Assembly (NCBI RefSeq): GCF_000826685.1
Contig: NZ_JROO01000033.1
Location: 1 to 64,000 of the forward strand
Source of the DNA: Streptomonospora alba
Lineage (GTDB): Bacteria; Actinomycetota; Actinomycetes; Streptosporangiales; Streptosporangiaceae
Direction of reading: 5' to 3'
DNA: 64,000 nucleotides
Shown: positions 8,896 to 18,267 of the stretch, piece by piece
How positions within the stretch are numbered: the first letter of the stretch is position 1
Layout of the letters: each line of letters starts with the position of its first letter
Notes under the pieces: model-generated
What the model saw: only the letters and a program-made list of their open reading frames with translations
Databases searched by the model: none
Told to the model about the DNA's origin: nothing
Program-made: the position numbers and the translations under genes

Positions 8896-8970
8896 TGAGT
8901 CGCGGGCCGACGCGGCCCCGCCCTCCACCACGGCGCCCTGCGCAGCGGCCGACGGCGGAGGAAGCGGCCG

Positions 8971-9867
8971 TCACACCTGCAGGGCGAAAGACGGCGCGGC
9001 CTGCGCCGCGAAGTCCGCGAACCGGCGCGGCGCGCGACCGGTGATCTCCTCCACGGCGGAGGTGACGAGCGAGCCCTCGCCTGCCCGCAGCGTCGAGTAC
9101 AGGCCCAGGCGGGCGTTGATCGCCCACTCGGGTGCACCGCCGGCGCGCATGTTGGCCGCCGTCCGCTCGGGCGGGACGTCCACGTAGCGCACCGGCGTGC
9201 CCGTCGCGCGCGCGAGGTGTCCCGCGATCTCCGCGAACCCGAGCGCCTCGGGGCCGGTGAGGTCGTGGGCTCCCTGCACTCGCGCAGGTTCCAGCAACGC
9301 GGCGGCCGCGCACGCGGCGACGTCCCGCGCGTCGACGAAGCTGACCCGCGCCTCGCCGATGGGCAGCTCGAGAGTGCCGCGTGCGGCGATGGTGGAGCGC
9401 CACTGCAACGAGTTCTGCATGAAGGCGTTGGGCCGCAGAAGGGCGTACGCCACCCCTGAGGACTCCAGCACGCGGTCGGCTCTGCCGTGCTCGCGGTGCA
9501 CCCGGATCGGGGACTCCGACGCGGCCCCCAGCGCCGAGACCTTCACGATCCGCTCGACACCGCAGGCACGGGCCATCCGCACCAGTCGGCTCTGCAGCTC
9601 GTCCTGACGGGGGCGAAGAGGCGTGATCAGGCACAGCGAACGCACGCGCACGAGTGCGTCCCCCATCGCCTCATCGCTGTCGAGATCGGCCTGGACGGTC
9701 TGGACGCGGCCCTCGAAGTCCGCATCCGAGCCGGGGCGTACCACCGCCAGAGGCGGATGACCGGACGAGAGGAGTTCCTCGACCAGCGCCCGTCCGACGG
9801 TGCCCGCGGCGCCGGTCACCATGATCGGTGCGCGTCCGCGGTCCGCCTGCGTCGTCGCCCCGCTCAT
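8971..9867 (-). CDS. NmrA-like NAD(P)-binding reductase (atypical SDR)
   Basis: A 298-residue Rossmann protein with the N-terminal nucleotide loop VTGAAGTVGRALVEEL, typical of NmrA/HSCARG and NAD(P)H azoreductase-like atypical SDRs. The catalytic Tyr-x-x-x-Lys of classical SDRs is absent. Later family-type segments include LLRPNAFMQN and SFVDARDVA. Members act as redox sensors or reduce small organic substrates. The ATG start at 9867 overlaps the stop of the flavoenzyme gene (ATGA), so the two are translationally coupled and probably act in one pathway. Cytoplasmic; substrate unknown. Confidence 0.83.
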   Translation of the reverse strand: MSGATTQADRGRAPIMVTGAAGTVGRALVEELLSSGHPPLAVVRPGSDADFEGRVQTVQADLDSDEAMGDALVRVRSLCLITPLRPRQDELQSRLVRMARACGVERIVKVSALGAASESPIRVHREHGRADRVLESSGVAYALLRPNAFMQNSLQWRSTIAARGTLELPIGEARVSFVDARDVAACAAAALLEPARVQGAHDLTGPEALGFAEIAGHLARATGTPVRYVDVPPERTAANMRAGGAPEWAINARLGLYSTLRAGEGSLVTSAVEEITGRAPRRFADFAAQAAPSFALQV

Positions 9868-10976
9868 GCTGCCTGCGTCGCCCGGTCGGTGCACCGCGCC
9901 AGGATTCCGGCGAGGCGATTCTCCTGGGCGCCGTCGGCCAGCAGCTCGCCGAGGACGGGTGCCATCTTGAAGAGGTTGTGCCCGGTGACAGCGGTGACCC
10001 CGTCTGTGTGCCAGACCCCGATGGCGTCGCTGCCCGCGGGAAGCTTCGTCATGGAGCACACCCGGATCCCGACCGGTTCCGGGTGCAGCCCGGGAAGCGC
10101 CCGTTCCACGTAGCGCGAGAGGCGGCGGACGTGCTCCTCCATCTCGGTTCCAGGCGGCAGGCCGCCGTCCATGGGGACGTCGACGCCCTTGCCGATCATG
10201 CCGATCACATAGCGCCCGGTGGTGCCGATCGGCGACCCGTAAACCATCGGGCCGAACTCACCGGAGCGGTCGACCCAGCAGGGCAGCGGACCGGAGGCGT
10301 GCTCGTCGCGCACTCGGAAGTGCGGTCGCGCATGCAGCGCCGCCTCCAGCGGGATGTCGATGCCCACGCCCGCAGCCAGGCGCGGGGTCGCCGCACCGGC
10401 GCAGATCAACACGTGCCGGGCGCGGTAGATCGCGTCGGCGGTCTGCAGCTCGACGCCGCCGCCGTCTCCGGGGTCGCAGACACCGTGTACCTCCTCGGAG
10501 ACGATCCGGTCGCCCACCCACGACGTCAGCGCCTCGATGGTGCGGCGCGATCGGATCGCCCCCGAGTCCGGGTCGACCAGCAGCCGCCCCGACACCGGGC
10601 GCAGCGGGCCGAAGACCTCCGGCGCGAGCTCCCCCTCAACCCAGCGGTGGGCGATTCCGTGCGTGTCCAGTCCGGCGGCATCGGATTCACCGAAGCCCAG
10701 GTAGGCGGTTCCCTCCGAGCCGACGAGGGTACGCCCGCAGCGCTTCTCCCAGTCCCTCCAGAGAGCCAGTGAATCGGCGACGAGCCGCACCACATCCTCG
10801 TCGTCGTGTCGGTTCCGGAACGTGCGGGTCAGGCCTCCGGACTGGCCCTGGCCGGGTCGGCGCCCCTCAAAGCACACCACTTCGGCGCCGCGCCGGGCGA
10901 GCGCGTCGGTGGCTGCCAAGCCGAGCACGCCGGCCCCGATGACCGCGACGTCGATGTGGCGACGCAGTTCGCTCAT
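9864..10976 (-). CDS. FAD-dependent amine oxidase, sarcosine oxidase/MTOX-like
   Basis: A 370-residue DAO-superfamily flavoprotein of the monomeric sarcosine oxidase or N-methyltryptophan oxidase type, which oxidises secondary N-methyl amines or amino acids with release of hydrogen peroxide. The FAD loop VIGAGVLGLA begins at about residue 12. A cysteine in RVCSMTKLP (about 307) aligns with the cysteine that covalently holds FAD in monomeric sarcosine oxidases, and GHNLFKMAPVLGE resembles the conserved C-terminal segment. Start ATG 10976 has GGAGG upstream. The coupled NmrA-like gene follows. The substrate is not predictable. Confidence 0.82.
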   Translation of the reverse strand: MSELRRHIDVAVIGAGVLGLAATDALARRGAEVVCFEGRRPGQGQSGGLTRTFRNRHDDEDVVRLVADSLALWRDWEKRCGRTLVGSEGTAYLGFGESDAAGLDTHGIAHRWVEGELAPEVFGPLRPVSGRLLVDPDSGAIRSRRTIEALTSWVGDRIVSEEVHGVCDPGDGGGVELQTADAIYRARHVLICAGAATPRLAAGVGIDIPLEAALHARPHFRVRDEHASGPLPCWVDRSGEFGPMVYGSPIGTTGRYVIGMIGKGVDVPMDGGLPPGTEMEEHVRRLSRYVERALPGLHPEPVGIRVCSMTKLPAGSDAIGVWHTDGVTAVTGHNLFKMAPVLGELLADGAQENRLAGILARCTDRATQAA

Positions 10977-11250
10977 GCTCCCGCCTCCGCGGTTGGTTGG
11001 GTCGAGCCGTACCGGAACCGAGTGTGGAGCGGAGAAGGGCGCGTTTCGTCACGTGTTCGCGCCATACGCGCCCGGCACCGCGGCTTGCGCCCGCCCGGCG
11101 GCCTTGCCGACACGGCCCGCGCCGCGGCCCCACGACTGATCGCGTGAACACGGGATGGCCGCGGGGGCGGTACGGGGGACGCTGGGTGCGCGGATCGCTG
11201 CGATCCGCTCGACCGGCGGAGTGCCTCCCGAACCCGAAGGAGCTGTCAAC

Positions 11251-11631
11251 GTGGCTGAGAACGTCAACGTAGTCGGACCGGACTTCCTCACCCTCCAAGT
11301 ACGCGACCTTGAGCGGTCGCGCCGTTTCTACACCGAACTCGTCGGGTTCCATACGGTCCCCTCGAAGGTGCCCAACGCCGCCGTGCTGGGCAGCGAGCCG
11401 ATCAAGGTGGCCCTGCGCCAGGCGACCGACGACCTCGACGAGGTCGCCAAGCTCGCCTGGGGCGTGGTCATCTGGATCAAGGCCGAGGACCCCGACAAGA
11501 TCGCGGGCACGCTCGCCGACAACGGCGTGCCCATCGTCAAGCCGCTGTGCGACGGCGCCTGCGGGCGCGAGTTCATCTTCGAGGACCCCGACGGCTACCG
11601 CATCACCATCTACGAGGGCCAGCCCGACTGA
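11251..11631 (+). CDS. VOC-family (glyoxalase/bleomycin resistance fold) protein
   Basis: A 126-residue vicinal-oxygen-chelate domain protein with the characteristic start DFLTLQVRDLERSRRFYTEL and end REFIFEDPDGYRITIYE. Such proteins may be metal-dependent lyases or dioxygenases, or ligand-sequestering resistance proteins. I start at GTG 11251 because AAGGAG lies 8 nt upstream; an in-frame ATG at 11155 would add 32 residues of low-complexity non-family sequence. It is divergent from the flavoenzyme gene. No function can be assigned. Confidence 0.82.
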   Translation: MAENVNVVGPDFLTLQVRDLERSRRFYTELVGFHTVPSKVPNAAVLGSEPIKVALRQATDDLDEVAKLAWGVVIWIKAEDPDKIAGTLADNGVPIVKPLCDGACGREFIFEDPDGYRITIYEGQPD

Positions 11632-12140
11632 CTCCCGTCAGCCGGGACCGGGCCGCGGTGGCCGATGGATCCGCCTCGCCGGTCCGCTCCAGTCCCGCCC
11701 GGGTGCGCGCGTCTCCGCCCTCCGGCACCAGGACCACGGTGCCGGTACCGCTGTCGGCGCTGCGCAGGTCGCCGGTGGAGGGGGCCGGACCGCGCCGCCG
11801 CGAGCAGCCATGGCGGGGACGCCGTACTCGCGGGCACGGCGGGGCCGGGATGGCGGGCGGCATCCGATGTGAAGCGGGCGCAGCCGGTGGCCGGTCCGGC
11901 CTCGCCGACGGGTCGGAGGGCCGGGGACGACGCTGCTCAGGTCGGCTGCCTCAGCTGATCCAACCCGCGCGCAGCGTCCCCGAAGGCTCGGTTCAGCACG
12001 GCCTCACTGCGCCACTGGTGGGCACACGATCGCGGGCAACCCGGCCCGACGGCTTCGATCCGGCGGTCAACGAGGCGCCGAGTGGCACGCCCCTCGCCGC
12101 GGCCCCGGTGCGCCGACTTCGCACGCGGGGTGCATGCCCC
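11632..12140. other. 509-bp stretch without a recognisable gene
   Basis: This GC-rich stretch lies between a plus-strand VOC gene and a convergent LysR gene. The open frames across it give arginine/proline/alanine-rich, non-family translations and lack ribosome binding sites. No clear terminator, repeat or RNA gene was seen. It may be decayed coding sequence, but nothing identifies a parent gene. Confidence 0.5.
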
Positions 12141-13100
12141 CTACGACGGAGCGCGGACGCGGCCTGCCACGCACGTCGCGCTGCCGGCCGCCGCCGCGTC
12201 CTGGCCCCGGGGAGTGCTACCCGCGACCTCCCGGAGCAGTTCGAGGGTGGCGCGTGCTGCGGGGGTGTGGTCGGCGGCGTCGTGCACCACCGCGTAGATG
12301 GACCGGACCGGGGTCGGGCGAACGACGCGGACGCACGTGACCCCGTCGGGAAGGTGGGCCGCCCCGAGCGAGGGAAGTACCGTGAGGCCGATTCCGGCCT
12401 CGACGAAGGCGAGCGCGGTCGGGTAGTCGTGGGCCTCGACGTGGAAGGCGGGTGCGAAGCCCGCAGCGGTGCAGGCCTCGACGAGGTTGGCTCGGCACCA
12501 GCCGCGGGCGAAGTCGTTGTCGATCCACCGGTCGTCGGCGAGCTCGGCCAGGTCCACTTCGTCCCTGCCGTCGAAGCGGTGCCCGCGGGGCAGCACCGCG
12601 ACGTAGGGGTCGTCGAGGAGGTGGTGTCCGGTGAACCCCGTGCCGGGGTCGAAGCCGCTGCGCGCCACGGCCACCTGCACATCGGCGCGTTCCTCGGCGG
12701 AGAGCGGGATGTGCTCGCTGAGTTCGAGGTCGAGCCGTACGCCCGGAAAGTCGGAGTTCAGCCGCCGAACCACATGCGGCATCCACGCCGCGCCCACCGA
12801 CGCGAAATAGGCGATGGTCAGCGAACCTGTGCGGCCCGACCGCAGGTCCGTCACCAGCGACTCGGCCTCTCCGAGCCGGGCGAGCAGGCGATCGGCTTCG
12901 GCGGCCAGCGCGTTCCCGGCGGCTGTGGGGCGCAGTCCCCGACCGGAGCGCGCGAACAGGGTGAGCCCCGTCTCCCGCTGGAGGGCGGTGATGTGCTGGC
13001 TGACCGCAGACGGCGTGTACCCCAGGTTGGCGGCGGCCGTCTGGACCGATCCGGACGCCACGACGGAGCGGAAGATCTGGAGCCGATGCACGTCGAGCAT
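12141..13100 (-). CDS. LysR-family transcriptional regulator
   Basis: A 319-residue LysR regulator. The N-terminal winged helix (about 1-60) includes SVQTAAANLGYTPSAVSQHI, followed by a periplasmic-binding-like effector domain to about 290. Start ATG 13100 gives the canonical LysR beginning MLDVHRLQIF; the open frame continues upstream as non-family sequence. No strong ribosome binding site is visible and TATATT lies about 8 nt before the start, so a leaderless transcript is possible. It is divergent from an EamA transporter gene with an 81-bp gap, the usual arrangement for a LysR protein controlling its neighbour. Confidence 0.9.
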   Translation of the reverse strand: MLDVHRLQIFRSVVASGSVQTAAANLGYTPSAVSQHITALQRETGLTLFARSGRGLRPTAAGNALAAEADRLLARLGEAESLVTDLRSGRTGSLTIAYFASVGAAWMPHVVRRLNSDFPGVRLDLELSEHIPLSAEERADVQVAVARSGFDPGTGFTGHHLLDDPYVAVLPRGHRFDGRDEVDLAELADDRWIDNDFARGWCRANLVEACTAAGFAPAFHVEAHDYPTALAFVEAGIGLTVLPSLGAAHLPDGVTCVRVVRPTPVRSIYAVVHDAADHTPAARATLELLREVAGSTPRGQDAAAAGSATCVAGRVRAPS

Positions 13101-13181
13101 GTGCCGAATATACAGCAGGACTGAATCGTCATGAAGAGATAATCGCTGGTACTGAATCGGGCGAAGCACGAGAATCGTGGC

Positions 13182-14204
13182 ATGACACGTCCGCAGCTCC
13201 CTGAGAGCCCCGCGCCGAGCCCGGTCACGGGCGAGGAACCGCCCGCCGTATCCGCCCCCGCCCTCTCGCACTCGGCCGCCGAGCGCGGGCCCCGACCTCC
13301 GTCCTGGACCATCGTCTGCGCCGCGGGGATCACGGTACTGCTGTGGGCTTCGGCGTTCGTGGGGATCCGCGCCGCCGGGCACGACTTCTCCCCCGGCGCT
13401 TTGGCGCTCGGCCGCATGGTGGCCGCCGCACTCGTACTGAGCGTGTTCGTCGCGGTCGCCAACGCAGCCGCCCGACGCCGGACCGCACCACGAGCAGCCG
13501 CAGCGCGGCCTCTTCCCGGCGCCCTGCCCAGTGGCGGACCGCTGGGCCTTATCGCGCTCTGGGGCGTGGTCTGGTTCGGCGGGTACAACGTGGCGCTGAA
13601 CGCCGCCGAGCGACTGGTGGACGCCGGGACGGCGGCCCTGCTGGTGTCGACCGCGCCCATCCTGGTCGCGGTGGCCGCCGTCCTCGTCCTGGGCGAGCGG
13701 CTCAGGAGACGGCTCGGCATCGGGGTCGCCGTAGCGTTCGCCGGCGTCGCCCTGATCGCGATCACCGGTTTCACCGGGCGGCTCGACGCGATGGGCATCG
13801 CGCTGGCGGTTCTGTCCGCGGTGCTGTACGCCTCCGCCGTGCTCCTGCAGAAGCGCCTCCTGGTGCGCGTCGAGGCGGTGACGATGACGTGGCTCGGCAC
13901 GCTCGCCGGGACCGCGGCCCTGCTGCCGTTCCTGCCCGTACTCCTTGGCGAACTCGCCGCGGCGCCGACACCGTCCCTTCTGGCCATGCTGTACCTGGGC
14001 GTGTTTCCCACGGCGATCGGCTTCCTCGCCTGGGGATACGTTCTGTCCCACTGGACCGCCGGCCGCACCATCGCCGCGACCTACCTGGTGCCGCCGGTCA
14101 CCGTGGCGCTGTCGTGGATACTTCTGGCCGAGGTGCCGACACCGCTCGCGCTCCTGGGCGGCGCACTCTGCCTGGCCGGCGTGGTGCTGGCGACGCGCCG
14201 CTGA
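13182..14204 (+). CDS. EamA/DMT-family transporter (RhaT/YdcZ-like exporter)
   Basis: A 340-residue drug/metabolite transporter with about ten predicted membrane helices in two EamA repeats. The first half includes LLWASAFVGIRAA and ALLVSTAPILVAVAAVLVLGE. The second begins near LDAMGIALAVLSAVLYA and ends with PPVTVALSWILLAEVPTPLALLGGAL. A cytoplasmic N-terminal extension of about 40 residues precedes helix 1. Such proteins usually export amino acids, metabolites or drugs through the inner membrane. It is divergent from a LysR regulator that probably controls it. The start at 13182 has only a weak ribosome binding site. Confidence 0.9.
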   Translation: MTRPQLPESPAPSPVTGEEPPAVSAPALSHSAAERGPRPPSWTIVCAAGITVLLWASAFVGIRAAGHDFSPGALALGRMVAAALVLSVFVAVANAAARRRTAPRAAAARPLPGALPSGGPLGLIALWGVVWFGGYNVALNAAERLVDAGTAALLVSTAPILVAVAAVLVLGERLRRRLGIGVAVAFAGVALIAITGFTGRLDAMGIALAVLSAVLYASAVLLQKRLLVRVEAVTMTWLGTLAGTAALLPFLPVLLGELAAAPTPSLLAMLYLGVFPTAIGFLAWGYVLSHWTAGRTIAATYLVPPVTVALSWILLAEVPTPLALLGGALCLAGVVLATRR

Positions 14205-14241
14205 CGCGGCCGCGCGCGGTGGGAGGGCGGCAGCCCGCCGA

Positions 14242-14263
14242 GGGGGCCGGACGGGCGGCCCCC
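14242..14263 (+). terminator. Hairpin terminator between EamA and SDR genes
   Basis: An 8-bp GC-only inverted repeat (14242-14249 and 14256-14263) with a 6-nt loop lies 38 bp after the transporter stop and is followed by TTCG. It sits between convergent genes and could serve both. Confidence 0.5.
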
Positions 14264-14366
14264 TTCGTGGAGCCGGTGTGCTGCTCAGCGCACGGCCAGG
14301 GACGGGTCGGCGAGGCAGGAGGCGGATCCGCTCCCCCGGGACCGGCCGGTGCGCCCGGCCCCGCCC

Positions 14367-15104
14367 TCACCAGGGGACGGCGCCGTCGCGGTCGCGGTAC
14401 TGCCCGGTCCGGCCGGGCGAGGCGGTCGCCAGCTCGACGATGGCGTCGGTGCCCTCTGCCACCGTCTGCGTGCCCCGGTGGCCGTTGAGGTCGGTGGCGG
14501 TGTATCCGGGGTCGGCGATGTTGAAGCGGATCTCCTTGATGGCCTTGGCGTACTGGGTGGTGATCATGTTGAGGGCGGCCTTGGAGGCCGGGTAGATCAG
14601 GTGGGAGACGGTCGACTCCATCCGCTCGGGGTCCGTCGTGATCGTCAGCGACCCGACGCCGCTGGAGACCATCACGACCCGGGGGTCGTGCCCGGCGCGC
14701 AGCAGCGGCAGGAACGCGTGCGTCACGCGGATCGGGCCGAGCACGTTGACGCCGAAGGCGGGGATGAGGTGCTGCGGCAGGGTCTCCTCGGGGCTGACGG
14801 GCTCACCGGTGATCCCGGCGTTGTTGATCAGGACGTCGAGCCGGTCGGTGCTCGCGCCCACGGTCCGCACGGCCGCTGCGACCGAGTCGTCGGAGGTGAC
14901 GTCCAACTGGACGAAGGTCACGTCCGCGCCGTCGGCGGCGAGGTGCTGGGCAGCCGTGCGGCCGCGGGCTTCGTCGCGCGCCCCGAGGAAGACGCGCCAG
15001 CCGAGTTCGCCGAGGCGGCGCGCCGCCTCGTAGCCCAGGCCTTTGTTGCCGCCGGTGATCAGGGCGGTGGTCGTGCTGCTGGAGGTTCCGGATGATTCGC
15101 TCAT
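14367..15104 (-). CDS. Short-chain dehydrogenase/reductase (classical SDR)
   Basis: A 245-residue NAD(P)-dependent oxidoreductase. The cofactor motif TGGNKGLG is near residue 16, NNAG follows near the middle, the catalytic serine is in VMVSSGVG, and the YPASK motif supplies catalytic Tyr and Lys. The start at ATG 15104 gives the usual short N terminus; an earlier in-frame codon at 15137 would add 11 unlikely residues. It is divergent from an MmyB-type regulator gene 101 bp away, a frequent actinomycete pairing in which the regulator controls the SDR. Substrate unknown. Confidence 0.9.
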   Translation of the reverse strand: MSESSGTSSSTTTALITGGNKGLGYEAARRLGELGWRVFLGARDEARGRTAAQHLAADGADVTFVQLDVTSDDSVAAAVRTVGASTDRLDVLINNAGITGEPVSPEETLPQHLIPAFGVNVLGPIRVTHAFLPLLRAGHDPRVVMVSSGVGSLTITTDPERMESTVSHLIYPASKAALNMITTQYAKAIKEIRFNIADPGYTATDLNGHRGTQTVAEGTDAIVELATASPGRTGQYRDRDGAVPW

Positions 15105-15205
15105 GTGTCGAACGATGCCGCGCCGGCGGGGAGCCATCCAGAGACGCCTGAGGCTGGGAGCGGCAGTCCCAGGATGTCCGCGCCGGTCGGGAGGAGAATG
15201 GACGC

Positions 15206-16054
15206 ATGGACCGACTCGAACTCGCCCGCGTCCTCAAGGCCGCACGGGCGCGCATCGCGCCCGAGGAGGTCGGCCTGCCGACCGGACCGCGACGGCGAGT
15301 GGCCGGGCTGCGCCGCGAGGAGGTGGCCCAGCTCGCCGGGCTGAGCGTCGACTATGTCGTCCGCCTCGAGCAGGGCCGCGGGCCGCAGCCGTCCCTCCAG
15401 GTGCTTACGGCTCTGACCCGGGCGCTTCGGCTTGAGACCGACGAACGCGATCAGGTCTTCCGCCTCGCAGGCAGCGCCCCGCCGCTCGCCGGTCGGGTCG
15501 AGATGTCCATCCGGCCCAGCGTGCTGCGGCTGCTCCAGCGGCTGACCGACCTGCCGGCGCTCGTGCTGTCGGCCAAGAGCGACGTGCTGGCGCAGAACCC
15601 CATGGCCGACGCGCTCCTCGGTGACCTGGGCCGCCGGTCCGGGCGGCAGCGCAACATCATCTGGCAGCGGCTCCTCGGCGCGGGGTCCGGCCGCGTCGCG
15701 CTCTCCCCCGAGGAGGACGCGGTGACGGCGCAGCAGGCCGTCGGTTCGCTGCGCACCGCACTCTCCCGCTACCCGCACGACCCGGACCTGCGCTCGCTGG
15801 TCGACGAGCTGCTGGCCGGCAGCGAGCGATTCCGGGGCATGTGGGAGGAGGGACGCTCGACGACGTGGCGGTCGATGCACAAGACGATCAACCACCCCGA
15901 CCTCGGGCCTCTCGTCCTGGACTGCGACACCCTCCTGCTGCCCGACACCGACCAGTCGATGATCGTCTACTCGGCGGCCGCCGGCACGCGCGAAGCCTCG
16001 GCCCTGGACATGCTGCGCGTCACCGGCACCGAACGGATGGACGCGACCCGCTAG
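15206..16054 (+). CDS. XRE-family regulator with MmyB-like ligand-binding domain
   Basis: A 282-residue regulator. The N-terminal helix-turn-helix (about 10-75) includes LRREEVAQLAGLSVDYVVRLEQGRG. The rest matches the MmyB-like ligand-binding domain, a PAS-like fold found almost only in actinobacteria and thought to bind small hydrophobic molecules. The family ending, with LDCDTLLLPDTDQ, is present and the length is typical. It is divergent from the SDR gene and is the likely repressor of the shared intergenic promoter. Confidence 0.9.
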   Translation: MDRLELARVLKAARARIAPEEVGLPTGPRRRVAGLRREEVAQLAGLSVDYVVRLEQGRGPQPSLQVLTALTRALRLETDERDQVFRLAGSAPPLAGRVEMSIRPSVLRLLQRLTDLPALVLSAKSDVLAQNPMADALLGDLGRRSGRQRNIIWQRLLGAGSGRVALSPEEDAVTAQQAVGSLRTALSRYPHDPDLRSLVDELLAGSERFRGMWEEGRSTTWRSMHKTINHPDLGPLVLDCDTLLLPDTDQSMIVYSAAAGTREASALDMLRVTGTERMDATR

Positions 16055-16220
16055 CGGAGGGGTGGCGCCTCGTCCGCGCCGCCGTCGCCGGGAGCGGCTA
16101 TGGCGGCGCGGCAGCGCAAACCGCCCGGACGCCCTCGCCGCCCCTGCGCCCCCGACCGCCGCTCGCAGCGCATCGTCGCCGACCAGGCGCCGAAGGGACG
16201 CGGCAAGGGCGCCGGCGTCG

Positions 16221-17264
16221 TCACCCGCGCTGCGGACCCGACACCGGAGGGACAGGATGCGCGGGTTCCAGTGGGAAGTGGCATGCGGCCGTATGCGTCG
16301 GGTCGCCGCCGTGCGCCTCAGCGGGGGGAACCTCCTCGGCGCACACGTCCTCGGCACGCCAGCACCGGGTGCGGAACCGGCATCCGGACGGCGGGTCGAT
16401 CGGCGAGGGCACCTCGCCGCGCAGCAGGATGCGCTGCCGGGAGGTGCCCTCGGAGCCCACGGGGGCCGGCGCCGAGGACAGCAGCGCCGCCGTGTAGGGG
16501 TGGCGCGGGTTCGCGAAGATCTCCTCGGTCCGGCCCGTTTCGGCCACCTTGCCCAGGTACATCACAGCGACCCGGTCGGCGACGTGGCGAACCACCGAAA
16601 GGTCGTGGGAGATGAACACATACGACACGTCGAGTTCGGCCTGCAGCTCCGCCAGCAGGTTCAGCACCTGCGCTTGCACGGACAGGTCCAGGGCGGACAC
16701 GGGCTCGTCGCAGACGATGACGTCGGGTTTCAACGCCAGCGCGCGGGCGATCCCGATGCGCTGCCGCTGCCCGCCGGAGAGCTCCTGCGGGTAACGGCGG
16801 GCGTCGCCCTCGCGCAGCCCGACCATCTCCAGCAGCTTCCGCACCCGCCGGTCCCGGCCGCCGCGAGGCACGAGGTCGCGGTGGGTGCGCCAGGGCTCAC
16901 CGATCAGCTCGGCCACGTTCAGCCGCGGGTTGAGGGAGGCGAACGGGTCCTGGAAGACCATCTGCACCCGCCGGCGCCAGGCGAGCAGTTCCTTTCCGCG
17001 CAGCGAGAGCGGATCGGTGCCGTCGAAGCGCAGCGTGCCCTGGTCGGGCCGGTCCAGCATGAGCAGCACTCGGGCCAGCGTGGACTTGCCGCAGCCCGAC
17101 TCGCCCACCAGTCCCAGGGTCTCGCCCCGTTCCAGCGTGAGGTCGACTCCGTCGAGGGCGCGCAACCTGGTGGTGCCGGCCGAGCTCCTGGGCACCTTGA
17201 AGCTCTTGGTCAGACCGGCGGCCTCAACCAGCGGCGCCGGCGGCCGTGTCACGGTGTCAGGCAT
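16221..17264 (-). CDS. Dpp/Opp-type ABC transporter ATP-binding protein (F subunit)
   Basis: A 347-residue ATPase. It has Walker [10 protein letters not shown], the ABC signature LSGGQRQR, Walker [13 protein letters not shown] and the H-loop FISHDL. The C-terminal oligopeptide/dipeptide domain carries cysteines in [14 protein letters not shown], which in this family bind an iron-sulfur cluster or metal. Start ATG 17264 has GAAGGAGG upstream and overlaps the preceding ATPase gene by 8 bp. It is the last gene of the kdgD-transporter operon. It pairs with the D-type ATPase to drive the two permeases. Confidence 0.9.
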   Translation of the reverse strand: MPDTVTRPPAPLVEAAGLTKSFKVPRSSAGTTRLRALDGVDLTLERGETLGLVGESGCGKSTLARVLLMLDRPDQGTLRFDGTDPLSLRGKELLAWRRRVQMVFQDPFASLNPRLNVAELIGEPWRTHRDLVPRGGRDRRVRKLLEMVGLREGDARRYPQELSGGQRQRIGIARALALKPDVIVCDEPVSALDLSVQAQVLNLLAELQAELDVSYVFISHDLSVVRHVADRVAVMYLGKVAETGRTEEIFANPRHPYTAALLSSAPAPVGSEGTSRQRILLRGEVPSPIDPPSGCRFRTRCWRAEDVCAEEVPPAEAHGGDPTHTAACHFPLEPAHPVPPVSGPQRG

Positions 17265-18267
17265 GCGCCGCCTCCTTCCAGTAGTGGCAGGCCGCCGCGC
17301 GGCCGAGGCCGGTTTCCGACAGCTCCGGCCGGTGTGTGGCGCAGTCCTCGCGTGCGATCGGACAGCGGGTGCGGAACGCGCAGCCGGTGGGTACCGCCCG
17401 CAGGTCGGGAGGATTACCGGGGATGAACCGCAGCGGCTCTCCTCGGTTCCGGCTTCCCGGCACCGAGTCGAGGAGCCCGCGTGTGTAGGGGTGTCGTGGG
17501 TCGGCGAAGACATCGCCGACCGGGCCGGCCTCCACGACGGATCCGGCGTACATCACCGCTACGTGGTCGGCGTGCTCGGCGGCGACCGCGAGGTCGTGTG
17601 TGATGAGGACCAGCGCCGTGTCCTGCTCGGCCCGCAGGTCGTGCAGCAACTCCATGATCTGGGCCTGCACGGTGACGTCCAGGGCCGTGGTGGGCTCGTC
17701 GGCGATCAGCACCGAGGGCCGCAGCGCCACCGCCATCGCGATCAGCAGGCGCTGGCGCATGCCGCCGGAGAACTGGTGGGGGTAGGCGTCCACGCGGGAT
17801 CGCGGCTCGGGGATGCCCACCCGCTCCATGAGCTCCACCGCCTTGGCCTTGGCCGCCTTGCGGGACAGCCGCTCGTGGATGCGGAAGGGTTCGGCGAGCT
17901 GCGTGCCCACGGTGAACACCGGATTCAGCGCGGTCAGCGCGTCTTGGAACACGATGGCCAGGCCGGGGCCGGCGAGGCGGCGCCGCGCCGCAGCGCTCAG
18001 CGCCAGCAGGTCGGAACCGTTGAGCCGGATCTCGCCGCCGACGACGTCGGCGACCGGTTCGAGAAACCCGGCGACCGCCTGCGCCGTCATGCTCTTGCCG
18101 CACCCCGACTCGCCGAGCAGCGCCAGCGTCTCGCCGGAACGCACGGTGAAGCTCACATCGCGGACCACGTGAGCGGTGCCTTCGGGGGTTCGGACGTCGA
18201 CCGATAGCCGGTCCACCTCCATCGCCGCCGCGCCCGAGGGCGGCGCCGCTTCCCGGGTCGTGCTCAT
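17257..18267 (-). CDS. Dpp/Opp-type ABC transporter ATP-binding protein (D subunit)
   Basis: A 336-residue ATPase with Walker [11 protein letters not shown]-loop VFQDALTALNP, signature FSGGMRQR, Walker [13 protein letters not shown] and H-loop LITHDL. The C-terminal peptide-transporter domain has the cysteine set CAFRTRCPIAREDC. Its ATG at 18267 overlaps the stop of the C-type permease gene (ATGA). With its downstream partner it forms the ATPase heterodimer of this importer. Confidence 0.9.
   Translation of the reverse strand: MSTTREAAPPSGAAAMEVDRLSVDVRTPEGTAHVVRDVSFTVRSGETLALLGESGCGKSMTAQAVAGFLEPVADVVGGEIRLNGSDLLALSAAARRRLAGPGLAIVFQDALTALNPVFTVGTQLAEPFRIHERLSRKAAKAKAVELMERVGIPEPRSRVDAYPHQFSGGMRQRLLIAMAVALRPSVLIADEPTTALDVTVQAQIMELLHDLRAEQDTALVLITHDLAVAAEHADHVAVMYAGSVVEAGPVGDVFADPRHPYTRGLLDSVPGSRNRGEPLRFIPGNPPDLRAVPTGCAFRTRCPIAREDCATHRPELSETGLGRAAACHYWKEAAHA

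Noticed and set aside
13101-14051. Upstream extension of the LysR gene (about 317 codons)
   Set aside because: It covers the EamA transporter gene on the other strand and is non-family sequence. The canonical LysR N terminus begins at 13100.
16055-16220. Possible terminator or small gene between MmyB and ABC ATPase genes
   Set aside because: Only weak, imperfect palindromes and no supported frame in these 166 bp.
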